From NCBI GenBank assembly GCA_013359215.1, contig JABWCH010000010.1, positions 1 through 34,588 on the forward strand: a DNA stretch of 34,588 nt, written 5' to 3'. The stretch comes from Candidatus Brocadiia bacterium (lineage in GTDB: Bacteria; Planctomycetota; Uabimicrobiia; Uabimicrobiales; JABWCH01). The position numbers and the translations under genes are program-made. The notes under the pieces were generated by a model. It saw nothing but the letters and a program-made list of their open reading frames with translations. It searched no databases and was not told the DNA's origin. Numbering within the stretch: position 1 is the first letter of the stretch; every line of letters starts with the position of its first letter. Below, piece by piece: positions 17,301 to 23,878 of this stretch.

Positions 17301-18677
17301 TACAGGATTGCCAAACATATTCAATTCCTGCTGTGCAGAGCCTATCAAAGTTTTCCAGGCAATCTTTCCATTTTCAGGATGAACGGCTACAACATAGCTA
17401 TTGAAAAGACCGCTCAATTCAGAAGCACCAGCATAAAGATATTTTCCCCAAACCAAAGGAGGAGTTACAAAGCTGGCTTTGTTTGCAAAAGCCTCTTCAT
17501 CCCCTTTTTCGTCTTTGACCTGCCATAGAAATCTTCCATTGGAAGCATCTAGCTTTATCAATCGCCTTTCGGCAATTACATCCTTTATTTTATAAGCATT
17601 CCATGTGTCTTTTTGCTGCCCAGGAGTATCCCCTTCTATGTTAGCATACAAATATCCATTGTGGTACGTCAGCGTATGTATCACTTGCTCATGCTTTTCT
17701 GTTTTGAGCTGCGGAATCAGACCAGCGAACTCCCACCTGAGGTTTGACAAAAAGAGATCGTAAGCCTGTATTTTTTGTCCATTGTTTATAAAAATGCTGC
17801 CATCCCCTACAATCGGATACATGCTTACAGGCCCTTCTGCATTGCGAGGTCTTTCATTATAAAAATAGCGTGGCTCTTGGGGCCGCTCAGGATAAGGAAG
17901 TTTTTTGGAGTAGCTTTCCCTAAGAGAGGAAAGAGTTTGCTTTGTAGAAAAGTTGCCAGATAGATTCTTTCCATATAGATGCCATGATGTTTCAGGAGAA
18001 AGCAAGGCTTGCCTTTCTTGGATTTTTTGGGACAGGCTTTCTATATAGTCTGTCAATTTTATTGGATCTTTGCCAAGAGCAATCGAAATAGCCTTGTTTT
18101 TTTCATAAAATTTTTTCCAGAAAGCAAGCTGGTCTTCGTATCCAAGGGCATAATAGCAAAAAGCAAGCTTGGCTCTGCCTGAATGGGTTATAGAATGGTT
18201 AAAGAGAGGGTTGGCAAGGTATTGTAAATAAGAAATGCAGTTTTGGTATTCTTCTTTAAGAAAAATTTCAGCAATCCATTGCATCCAGACTTCTTGTCCT
18301 TTTTCTGTAGCAAGAAAAGGATACAAAAAGGGAAACGGATTGGTTTGCTTATTTTTGGCTTGTTTGAGCAAAATATTGATTTTATTGCTCAGGATGATTT
18401 GTGCTTCTTTGGGCAGAGAAGAAAGATTTTCCACAGCAAGATTTGATGCGTTTACATAAAGCTTGTTTTCCAAGAAAACAAGCTTTTCAGGATATTTTTG
18501 CAAAATCAGCAGATAGGAATCAATCGCGCTCTCCCAATCTTTGTTTTTAGCCTTTTGAGCCGCCTCCTGAAAGAGTTCTAAGGCTTCTTCTGATTTTAAA
18601 GGCAGAAGAAAAATTTCTTGAACCTGGATGCAATAGGAAAAGATAAAGAAAAGGAAAAAAAAAAGATATTGTTTCAT
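14394..18677 (-). CDS. Giant secreted protein with two quinoprotein-like beta-propellers around TPR repeats
   Basis: The 1427-residue protein starts with a hydrophobic signal peptide (MKQYLFFFLFFIFSYC) and a short TPR-like region (about 30-225). A first PQQ-type beta-propeller follows (about 285-680; ASNGRFLWQVKDEKGD, PENGKIAWKTLIG, PISGNLLWLYNYD, ARTGERIWQKF). Next comes a long TPR region (about 690-1020; KAEELYLKSLDLLKA, AKECLEELINKYG, AVEEMEYFLREYP) and a second propeller (about 1075-1427; ANTGKVLWEASIPY). These are the structural W-repeats; I see no evidence that PQQ itself is bound. Such proteins are common in Planctomycetes, probably as periplasmic scaffolds, and have no assigned function. 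Its start lies 5 bases after the stop of the upstream gene, so the two form one operon. Repeat copy A2 lies 9 bases beyond its stop. Confidence 0.85.
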   Translation of the reverse strand: MKQYLFFFLFFIFSYCIQVQEIFLLPLKSEEALELFQEAAQKAKNKDWESAIDSYLLILQKYPEKLVFLENKLYVNASNLAVENLSSLPKEAQIILSNKINILLKQAKNKQTNPFPFLYPFLATEKGQEVWMQWIAEIFLKEEYQNCISYLQYLANPLFNHSITHSGRAKLAFCYYALGYEDQLAFWKKFYEKNKAISIALGKDPIKLTDYIESLSQKIQERQALLSPETSWHLYGKNLSGNFSTKQTLSSLRESYSKKLPYPERPQEPRYFYNERPRNAEGPVSMYPIVGDGSIFINNGQKIQAYDLFLSNLRWEFAGLIPQLKTEKHEQVIHTLTYHNGYLYANIEGDTPGQQKDTWNAYKIKDVIAERRLIKLDASNGRFLWQVKDEKGDEEAFANKASFVTPPLVWGKYLYAGASELSGLFNSYVVAVHPENGKIAWKTLIGSAQQELNMFGNPVRETVGTPLAGGNGCLYYLNNLGAFSCIDPISGNLLWLYNYDRIKLQKPNNPLFETIYRHASWHNSPVILYEDKVYFAPVDSEYIYCLHARTGERIWQKFRSGYQYFMLAAENKILLGGKSIAFLDASTGDILSILSLNSENVEGMGVRSGNLFYCPCNKSLYCIDIAKEKIQDSWKWNHSMVYPGNIVMVDSALISVSREYLNVFYDLQAIATILQKQLEKNSQDSTSYIKLADLYLQLYSKDSQEGLLIKAEELYLKSLDLLKASEDSNANIQTSKAQKGLLLTYQTFSQQRDREGNRRKSHEYDLKALALSDDPFVCIPLFLRMYEYYFQNKEYTKAKECLEELINKYGRETYSLRQEGNVLLAIYAYSLLANQYETLGQAENAMNIFYTIFTTYSDKQYKGISAQDWAKKNIARLIQKFGQAIYQKYDEEALEAYRKLQQIDYNSSSLKRILSHYPNTQYASMIYYTMIQKILEEGTVRLAVEEMEYFLREYPDAPETPYIYKLLIQTYESYKNFSHAKILLKRFKAKYEGQRFALQKEDLDVNAFVQEKTDHPEYRKIQEKSSPVLSIWKEGNVKHTFSEPNHTTLRLLSITGITPSQQSQKVFFSLGNTLICRDAKTSEKIWANSDMGWIYSLGFLDSSLFAWSNNQLFRLDANTGKVLWEASIPYRFASIALGSRKIAVICENYGQNTSTLYVRSAESQEVLWKDNFPGKITGDAIIADNFVIVFSQNPSVLKIYDIDKGKVMKEFPTIPGARRYWDYYPVLCGQYLCVVVENRWIECYEISSMKMLWKHDAESLFIPSGAVPSKPFLSATDDSIVFLEEKDSITSLSVSQGETQWKLACQSYSIRKILSGIQGIYVVVRKEEGNQIWSLSSREGSMQWIASLPDVFATIDILLSEEYLVAMMNRYAQGYQSAFYVFQKSNGERVKEEKVKGGDRGRTYSEMTIAGGNLWVVKDNIVWILGE

Positions 18678-18682
18678 TATTT

Positions 18683-19612
18683 TTAGTTCCCTGAAATTCC
18701 TTTTTTCGCTTCTGGGTTATTCGGATCAAGTTCCAAAATATAGTTGTAGCAATTGACTGCGCCATCCATATCCTGGTTTTGTTTTAGCCCTCGTGCAAAG
18801 AGTAGCAATTGGTTAATAGCAGATTGCTTATCATTTAAAGCTAAAGATATAGCAACATATTGGTTTACAGCATCATAGTCAAAGGGATCTTCCATCAGCC
18901 TTTGTGCAAGACGAATCAGTTCCTGCTTTTGTGCATCAGGCGCATTGATGCTCCCAGAGACTTCTTTAGTATAAGCTCCACTGTATTGCTGGGAAGCACT
19001 AGATCCTCCTACATTGGTAGAGCTTACGCTATGAAGTCCACTGTCGATAGCTTTTTGTTTTAACTCATCCATAACTGCCTGATCTGCAACGTCAAATATA
19101 GATTCCCATCCTGCTGTTACCTGGGCATCTTCTGGGATTACCTCTGTGTTGATCGCTTCTTGTTCTTCTTCTGTGATATATTCGTCTATGGTTTTTCTAA
19201 GCTGAGAAGGAAGACCAATGTATATAAAAAGATTGGTTTGTGTTTCTGTTTGTATTTCTGTGATCATTTCCAGAGTAAAGGTAGTGCCAACTAAGACGCA
19301 TAGAATGTTATCAAAACGATCTAATGGTATAAATTGGTATTTCACCATGAGGCTTTTAGGAATTTCCTGGATAAGATCTGCTGAAACAGGATGGTTTTCT
19401 AAAGACAAAAAAGGCAATTGCAATTCTGTACACAAGGCATGAGTAAACGTGGATTCATCGATAAAACCTTTTTCTAACAAAATAGCATCCACTGTTTTAC
19501 CAGAGACCTGACTTTCGTTTGCAGCTATTTTCAGCTTGTCTAATTCTACATATCCGCCATCTGCTAAAATTTGCTCTAACTTTTTTTCTGCAAGTTTTTC
19601 AAGATTTTTCAT
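18683..19612 (-). CDS. Free-standing secretion-ATPase N-domain (MshEN-like) protein with TPR tail
   Basis: The 309-residue soluble protein opens (about 1-155) with the two-part N-terminal domain of GspE/PilB-type ATPases: KLEQILADGGYVELDKL, ILLEKGFIDESTF, LCTELQLPFLSLENHP, EIPKSLMVKYQFIPLDRFDN. No Walker motifs follow. Instead there is an acidic/Ser-Gly-rich linker and a C-terminal TPR unit (about 235-309; MDGAVNCYNYILELDPNNPEAKKG). In other bacteria some MshEN domains bind c-di-GMP; the conserved binding residues look degraded here, so that is uncertain. It leads a two-gene operon with the giant propeller protein from the promoter at 19669-19697. AGG about 8 bases before the ATG is the likely ribosome site. 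Confidence 0.82.
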   Translation of the reverse strand: MKNLEKLAEKKLEQILADGGYVELDKLKIAANESQVSGKTVDAILLEKGFIDESTFTHALCTELQLPFLSLENHPVSADLIQEIPKSLMVKYQFIPLDRFDNILCVLVGTTFTLEMITEIQTETQTNLFIYIGLPSQLRKTIDEYITEEEQEAINTEVIPEDAQVTAGWESIFDVADQAVMDELKQKAIDSGLHSVSSTNVGGSSASQQYSGAYTKEVSGSINAPDAQKQELIRLAQRLMEDPFDYDAVNQYVAISLALNDKQSAINQLLLFARGLKQNQDMDGAVNCYNYILELDPNNPEAKKGISGN

Positions 19613-19668
19613 ACTAGAACCTATGCCTTAATGCCATTGTCTTATTAATAGAATTATAATCGGGAATC

Positions 19669-19697
19669 ATTTTATGCTGAAATTTCTATTTTGTCAA
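19669..19697 (-). promoter_or_regulatory. Sigma-70-like promoter for the MshEN/propeller operon
   Basis: On the minus strand -35 TTGACA (19692-19697), 17 bases and -10 TAAAAT (19669-19674) lie about 57 bases before the ATG at 19612. Confidence 0.7.
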
Positions 19698-19741
19698 GAA
19701 AAAGAACAATCTCTAAAAAATAATCATATCCATTTAAATGC

Positions 19742-19770
19742 TTGACGTTTATTTTAACTCATGATATACT
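19742..19770 (+). promoter_or_regulatory. Sigma-70-like promoter for the STAS-HATPase gene
   Basis: The -35 TTGACG (19742-19747), 17 bases and -10 TATACT (19765-19770) lie about 65 bases before the GTG start. It is divergent from the promoter at 19669-19697, with the two -35 elements 44 bases apart, so the pair could share a regulator. Confidence 0.7.
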
Positions 19771-19835
19771 TTTTTTATGATAAATGGGAGATTGAAGTTA
19801 TTTTTTTTTAAAGCAAACTTGCAGGAGGTTTAGTT

Positions 19836-20897
19836 GTGGCGGATTTGAATTTTAATGTTGAACCTCTAGGTAACCTGGAACATGCTGCGTTGGTCAAGAT
19901 CAATGGGGCTATTGATGCCAAAACCGTTGTGATTTTTCAAGAAAAACTCGATCAACTTCAGCAAGAGGGCTATACTCGTTTTATATTGGATATGGAAGGC
20001 ATTAAATACGTAAACAGTGCAGGTCTTGGTATTTTAGTCAATGTTGCCGATGCTTTAGAAAATCGTGGGGGCGGAATTGCCCTTGTAAAGATTCATCCCA
20101 AGGTCAAGGTTGTTTTTGATATGCTTGGGTTGAATGCCTTTTTTAAAATTTTCTCCAATGAAGATGAAGCTTTAGTCCATTTCCAAAAATCGGACAAACC
20201 TTCTTCTAAAGGACATGATATTACTAAAACAGCGCCAAGCATTACAACAAGTGCGGCAGACAATCGTCCACCCAGAATTACCCAGACAAAACCAGCACCC
20301 ATGAATGTTCCTCCACCCCCTAGTGTTCCTGTAGCTGCTGCCCCTACCAATGTATTAACAACCAAGGTCAGCCCTCCTACAGAACCAGGTGCTCCTTTTT
20401 CTTTAGTCTGTGCTATGTGTAAGGTTAAACTTACGATTCCCAAACCAGGTAGCTATAAATGCCCTCGATGCGCTACTTTTTTCAAGCTGTATGACGATTG
20501 TCGTGTAACATTCTCTGAAAGAAAAAAGGCTTCGCCTCTACAAATGAAACTTTCTTGTACAGAAGATTGTATGATAGGCTTGTGCGAATTTACAGGCGTG
20601 TTGGCAAATACAATTGGCTTTCCTTATGAGGAAGTTGTTGCCATTAAAGATGCTTTGAAAGAGGTTTGCTCTGCTGTGATCGAAAGAGCATACGAGAATA
20701 AGCAATATCTTTCTTACAATGTAGTCATCAATCCCTCTTCTATGGATATAAAAATTCAGATTTCTGATTATGGCAAATTCATCTACGATGAAAAAGTTTT
20801 CCAAAAAACCATGCAAACTATGGAAGAGTTCGAGCATAAGCAGCATCCCAAAGGCGGCAATATTATCAACTTTGGTAAAACGGTTAAATTGCATTAG
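19836..20897 (+). CDS. STAS, zinc-ribbon and degenerate HATPase-like fusion protein (partner-switch type)
   Basis: This 353-residue soluble protein starts at GTG behind a strong AGGAGG. Residues 1-112 form a STAS (anti-anti-sigma) domain with the phosphorylatable serine in KYVNSAGLGILVNVADAL and the C-terminal FDMLGLNAFFKIF. A Pro/Thr-rich linker (about 118-185) leads to a zinc-ribbon-like CAMC...CPRC (about 192-212). The C-terminal part (about 228-353) has the spacing of an RsbW-like HATPase: VAIKDALKEVCSAVIERAY resembles the N-box with its Asn replaced, and ISDYGKF resembles the DxGxG box. Classical systems keep antagonist and kinase on separate proteins. Here they are fused and the kinase half looks weakened. 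The STAS call is firm; the HATPase call is moderate. Confidence 0.85.
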   Translation: MADLNFNVEPLGNLEHAALVKINGAIDAKTVVIFQEKLDQLQQEGYTRFILDMEGIKYVNSAGLGILVNVADALENRGGGIALVKIHPKVKVVFDMLGLNAFFKIFSNEDEALVHFQKSDKPSSKGHDITKTAPSITTSAADNRPPRITQTKPAPMNVPPPPSVPVAAAPTNVLTTKVSPPTEPGAPFSLVCAMCKVKLTIPKPGSYKCPRCATFFKLYDDCRVTFSERKKASPLQMKLSCTEDCMIGLCEFTGVLANTIGFPYEEVVAIKDALKEVCSAVIERAYENKQYLSYNVVINPSSMDIKIQISDYGKFIYDEKVFQKTMQTMEEFEHKQHPKGGNIINFGKTVKLH

Positions 20898-20924
20898 GTT
20901 TTTTTATGCACAAGAGAAGGATGG

Positions 20925-20955
20925 AAAAGCCTAGATTTTCTATCTGGGCTTTTTT
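20925..20955 (+). terminator. Intrinsic terminator after the STAS-HATPase gene
   Basis: AAAAGCCTAGAT pairs with ATCTGGGCTTTT (12 bp, one G-U) across a 5-base loop, and the run of T ends the structure, 28 bases after the stop. This is the cleanest Rho-independent terminator in the window. I see nothing further in 20956-21103. Confidence 0.8.
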
Positions 20956-21103
20956 CAAATCAAAAAGAGGTTTTCTCTGGATGGTTTATTGAAACCAAGC
21001 CCATACAGAAGATTTAAGTTAAGTAAGTTTGTGAGAATAGCAGAGATTTGCAATCTTTTGAGGCATCTTGTTGGGTTTGATAAATCGTTCTGGTTTGGTT
21101 TTA

Positions 21104-21177
21104 CGTGCCTGTTGGGATTCGAACCCAAGACCTACAGCTTCGGAGGCTGCCACTCTATCCATCTGAGCTACAGGCAC
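21104..21177 (-). tRNA. tRNA-Arg (anticodon CCG)
   Basis: On the minus strand a full cloverleaf can be drawn. The acceptor arms GTGCCTG/CAGGCAC match perfectly. There is a D arm GCTC...GAGT with one G-U, an anticodon arm GCAGC/GCTGT around CT-CCG-AA (CCG at 21141-21143 complement) and a T arm TTGGG-TTCGAAT-CCCAA. The discriminator base is G and CCA is not encoded. It reads the arginine codon CGG. Confidence 0.95.
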
Positions 21178-21203
21178 TTAAAATATACATTTTTGAGTTT
21201 GTT

Positions 21204-21231
21204 ATTCTAACAAATTTTTCTTAAAAAGCAA
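21204..21231 (-). promoter_or_regulatory. Probable promoter of the tRNA-Arg gene
   Basis: On the minus strand -35 TTGCTT (21226-21231), a 16-base spacer and -10 TAGAAT (21204-21209), the same -10 as at 8976-8981. It lies about 26 bases before the mature tRNA 5' end. Confidence 0.5.
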
Positions 21232-21260
21232 GAAAAATTTCAAATATATTGTAACTACTT

Positions 21261-22076
21261 ATGAAACAATTTATTGAAGAAATTTTATGGGAAATGATCG
21301 AGAATTTTTATCAGGCAATGCTTTTGTTCCAGCAAGAACACCAAGAGTTTAAAAAGAAAATTGAAACCATTTCTAAAAACAAAGATAAAATGGTAGATCT
21401 GATGGAAATTCTTAGCGTAGAGGAAGTATTATCCCTGCTCAATCTTAACAATATAGAAGATCTAAGAGAAAAATACATCCAGCCTTTAATTAAGCTTTCC
21501 TCTCAATTTAAGCAAGTATGCTACTGCAATGACGCTTTCAATCATGGTATACAAGACATTTACCATGAACTTTCTATTTTACAAAGCGAATTTTCCAAGC
21601 TAGGGGTGATTGCCCCAGGGTTGATGGAATTCAAAACAGAAAAACGATACAAAAGCATTGTCGGTGGATACCATATTTGCTTGCCGCTCAAAGTATTCCA
21701 GCTTTCCCATAAAATGGAAACCGCACAAAAAGAATTAGAAAAAATGATTTCACCCTACAAAGAAAGAGACATTCTTGTAAGGTCTATTTTTTTGTTTGGA
21801 GAAGAGATCATAGGACGTTTGTCAGAAAATTCTTTTTTGGACTTTGTCAAGCGCATTTATCCATCAGACCATCTGCTAGAACTCTATACACGCGCAAGCT
21901 ATGCTTTTCTGAAAGCAGGCTTTTATGATTTTACCAAAGTTGCAGTAAGGAAAGCCAAGAACATTTTAGAAGAAGAAAGATACAATTTTAGCGACATTTG
22001 GACACAAAAGCTTCAAACTATTTCTTTCTTGGTTTGCGAAACACAAAAAAAAATCATCCCAGCGGATTTACTGTGA
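21261..22076 (+). CDS. Hypothetical mostly helical protein
   Basis: I do not recognise this 271-residue protein. It has no signal peptide or membrane segment. It is rich in Lys and Glu and predicted mostly alpha-helical, with a possible coiled coil near the start (LFQQEHQEFKKKIETIS). The second half (about 160-270) has a pattern like helical repeats (LYTRASYAFLKAGFYDFTKVAVRKAKNIL), which may be TPR-like. There is no clear Shine-Dalgarno before the ATG, only AT-rich sequence. It is divergent from the tRNA and converges on the TPR/STAS remnant with 11 bases between stops. The codon use and long open frame suggest a real gene. Confidence 0.65.
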   Translation: MKQFIEEILWEMIENFYQAMLLFQQEHQEFKKKIETISKNKDKMVDLMEILSVEEVLSLLNLNNIEDLREKYIQPLIKLSSQFKQVCYCNDAFNHGIQDIYHELSILQSEFSKLGVIAPGLMEFKTEKRYKSIVGGYHICLPLKVFQLSHKMETAQKELEKMISPYKERDILVRSIFLFGEEIIGRLSENSFLDFVKRIYPSDHLLELYTRASYAFLKAGFYDFTKVAVRKAKNILEEERYNFSDIWTQKLQTISFLVCETQKKIIPADLL

Positions 22077-22087
22077 AAAAAGTAGAG

Positions 22088-22344
22088 TCAATTCTGTTTT
22101 TGAGAAGACTTTTCTAAAATCTGGAGTGCTTCCTCTTCTGTCTGGCATAGGGGAATGAAATCTTTCAAGCCGAGCATATCCCACAAGGCAGCCATTTTCT
22201 CAGGCAGGCCCACAAATACTGCGTTGCTGCCTTTTTCGGACAGCTTTTCGATTTCTTTTAAAAACAATCCCATGCAGGATGTTGCAGAGCCTATTTTGAA
22301 ATTGGAAAAGGTTACAATCATACAAGGTTTTTGAGACAGCCCCT
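22088..22344 (-). pseudogene. C-terminal half of a STAS domain, out of frame with the TPR gene
   Basis: In the frame one base off from the upstream TPR gene, the translation reads MIVTFSNFKIGSATSCMG, then LSEKGSNAVFVGLPEKM and ALWDMLGLKDFIPLCQTEEEAL. This is the second half of a STAS domain and closely parallels FDMLGLNAFFKIFSNEDEAL at 19836-20897 and FNMLGLVPLLKIYATEKEAI at the end of the large kinase. The first half of the domain is missing, no good start codon exists (only a TTG at 22390 in unrelated sequence), and the upstream frame belongs to the TPR gene. I read it as the remains of a TPR-STAS gene damaged by deletion and frameshift. A programmed +1 shift is less likely. Confidence 0.7.
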
Positions 22345-22829
22345 GCTGTCCGAAAACAATCCTTTGCTTTCTTATAATACTGGATAGCAACTTCCAGGCT
22401 ACTTATCAGGCTGTGCTGGATTAGATTTTTCTCGTATATCTTGGCTAACTTAGAATAGAGAGATGCGGCAAAAAGAGGTTGTCTGGTGTCTTCCCAGGCT
22501 TTGGAAGCAGATCTATAATGCTCTATAAATCTATAATCACAGTGTATGCTTGATGTATCTAAAATGGATTCGTAAAGATTGCCCAAAATTTCGAGAAGAA
22601 TAGCAAGCATTTCTCTATTTTCGCTCTTTTCTACTATTTTTTTTGCTTCTTGGTAATGAGCAATCGCTCTATCCATCTCTCCATCGCGAATAGCCTGGTT
22701 TCCCATCATGGCTTCTTCTTCCCATGCTTCTTTTTGGCATTCCGCCTGGACAAATGCACCTATCGCTTTTCTCCGACCCAGCAAACTTTCAATGCAGACC
22801 AAAATGGGTATATTTTTGGGAACTTCCAT
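22200..22829 (-). CDS. TPR-repeat protein, C-terminus frameshifted
   Basis: The frame gives 209 residues from the ATG at 22829, which has GAGGA just upstream (a longer start at 22850 has none). Residues about 30-160 are TPR-like (AIRDGEMDRAIAHYQEAKKIVEK, AASLYSKLAKIYEKN, VAIQYYKKAKDCF). After CFRTAG the frame runs on for about 46 basic residues (KRNRKAVRKRQQRS) that are the wrong-frame reading of the STAS remnant. The natural protein therefore probably ended or continued differently. A GACAGC/GCTGTC hairpin sits exactly at the junction (22335-22350). It may be a scaffold or signalling protein, now perhaps non-functional. Confidence 0.6.
   Translation of the reverse strand: MEVPKNIPILVCIESLLGRRKAIGAFVQAECQKEAWEEEAMMGNQAIRDGEMDRAIAHYQEAKKIVEKSENREMLAILLEILGNLYESILDTSSIHCDYRFIEHYRSASKAWEDTRQPLFAASLYSKLAKIYEKNLIQHSLISSLEVAIQYYKKAKDCFRTAGAVSKTLYDCNLFQFQNRLCNILHGIVFKRNRKAVRKRQQRSICGPA
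22335..22350 (-). other. Hairpin at the TPR/STAS frame junction
   Basis: GACAGC-4 bases-GCTGTC is a perfect 6-bp inverted repeat where homology switches from one frame to another. It may mark a deletion endpoint. A frameshift-stimulating structure is possible but no slippery sequence is evident. Confidence 0.4.
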
Positions 22830-22872
22830 AGATTCCTCTTTATGATTCATAGCTACGTAAGCAAAGATTTTT

Positions 22873-22967
22873 ATCGCGAATAAGACAAATGGTCGAATGG
22901 CACGAATAGTTTTTATAAAAATTTCATTCGCGTAATTTGTATATTCGTCTTATTCGCGATTCATACC
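22873..22967. repeat. Dispersed repeat family B, copy 2, with terminal inverted repeats
   Basis: ATCGCGAATAAGAC (22873-22886) is the exact reverse complement of GTCTTATTCGCGAT (22947-22960). Between them lies an ATTCG-rich segment, including ATTTCATTCGCG. Positions 22912-22967 match the window's first 56 bases. It lies in the 195-base gap between the TPR gene and the PEP-CTERM gene and could be a tiny non-autonomous mobile element or a structured repeat. Confidence 0.8.
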
Positions 22968-23024
22968 TTTTTATTTTCGGCTTGTCCAAGATAGGACATA
23001 AACTTTCGAACACCTACCTATTTT

Positions 23025-23702
23025 TTATGCTCTATTATAAAATAAAGCACTCAGTGCGATTAGTCCCAAACATAATGCTACCCATGTTGCTGGTTCTGGT
23101 ACTACTTCTGTGATAGTCATATTCAACGTAGCGATAGTGCCAGGTACATAGCCAGCCGACTTGCGTATTTCCAGGGATAGTATATCGCCAGCATTGACGT
23201 ATAGGTTACTAAAAGACAAAACTAATTTTGTCGCTTCATTATAGTGATTTGCATAAGAAACTGTATCTGTAAGCAAGGTGGTGGTCATAAGTTTTAAAAT
23301 GACATCATTGCTTCTGGACAGACCAGTTTGCCCATAGTAGATGAAACCACTTAAATCAATGTACCCGCTTTTCTGCGCTGTCCATCGGAGAAAGGCTTCC
23401 CCTTGTGCGCCCTGTCCATTTCCATCATCTCTGGAATGCACATAGACTACTTGATTCCCTTTCCAAAAAACGGGCAAAAAGTATCCATTGCTAGGGGATG
23501 GGGCAAAACCAGGCGCATTTCCCAGGGCAGCGATGCTAGACTGATAAGGCAGATAACTATTCCCATGCATGTACGCCCAAGGCGTATTGGGATTAGATGT
23601 ATTCCAGTCGTTTGCAAGATTGTATGTCACAGCAAAGACTGTAGAGCTAAAGGAAAAAAAGATAGCTATGACCACAAACAAAAAAAAGAATTTTTTTTCC
23701 AT
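23025..23702 (-). CDS. PEP-CTERM sorting-signal surface protein
   Basis: This 225-residue exported protein has a signal peptide (KKFFFLFVVIAIFFSFSSTVFA), a beta-rich passenger domain of unknown function and the tripartite PEP-CTERM tail: EVVPEPATW, a hydrophobic helix (VALCLGLIALSALF) and basic residues (YNRA). Such tails are cleaved and processed by exosortase, usually with a linked exopolysaccharide system. No exosortase is encoded here. A longer frame starts at 23735, but AAGGAG (23710-23715) sits 7 bases before the ATG at 23702, so that start is preferred. The gene stands alone, between repeat copies B2 and A3. Confidence 0.88.
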   Translation of the reverse strand: MEKKFFFLFVVIAIFFSFSSTVFAVTYNLANDWNTSNPNTPWAYMHGNSYLPYQSSIAALGNAPGFAPSPSNGYFLPVFWKGNQVVYVHSRDDGNGQGAQGEAFLRWTAQKSGYIDLSGFIYYGQTGLSRSNDVILKLMTTTLLTDTVSYANHYNEATKLVLSFSNLYVNAGDILSLEIRKSAGYVPGTIATLNMTITEVVPEPATWVALCLGLIALSALFYNRA

Positions 23703-23709
23703 TTTTTGT

Positions 23710-23715
23710 CTCCTT
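23710..23715 (-). promoter_or_regulatory. Shine-Dalgarno site that fixes the PEP-CTERM gene start
   Basis: AAGGAG on the minus strand, 7 bases before the ATG at 23702, favours this start over 23735. Confidence 0.75.
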
Positions 23716-23741
23716 AAAATAGTTTTTTTGAACAAAAAGAA

Positions 23742-23840
23742 TTACGCAAAGAGATTTTTATTTGGGGGAAAATTTTTGTAAAAATTTTCCCCCAAACCCC
23801 CTTTAAAAACTTTTATATATTTATTTTGCAATAGGTTATG
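23742..23840. repeat. Dispersed palindromic repeat family A, copy 3
   Basis: It is nearly identical to copy 2 from TTACGCAAAG to AATAGGTTATG, then diverges. The palindrome arms at 23764-23777 and 23780-23793 are perfect. It lies 38 bases beyond the stop of the minus-strand gene at 23879 and 39 bases before the PEP-CTERM start. Confidence 0.92.
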
Positions 23841-23878
23841 ATAAAAACAAATTCGAGAAGTTATTTAATTCTTGTTGC

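Noticed and set aside
14394-18677. Reading the 1427-residue protein as a PQQ-dependent dehydrogenase
   Set aside because: Only structural propeller repeats are seen. The vicinal cysteines and metal/PQQ ligands of the enzymes are not recognisable, and the TPR core does not fit.
20989-21210. Short plus-strand ORF across the tRNA
   Set aside because: It reads through the tRNA-Arg gene on the opposite strand; the tRNA cloverleaf explains the sequence.
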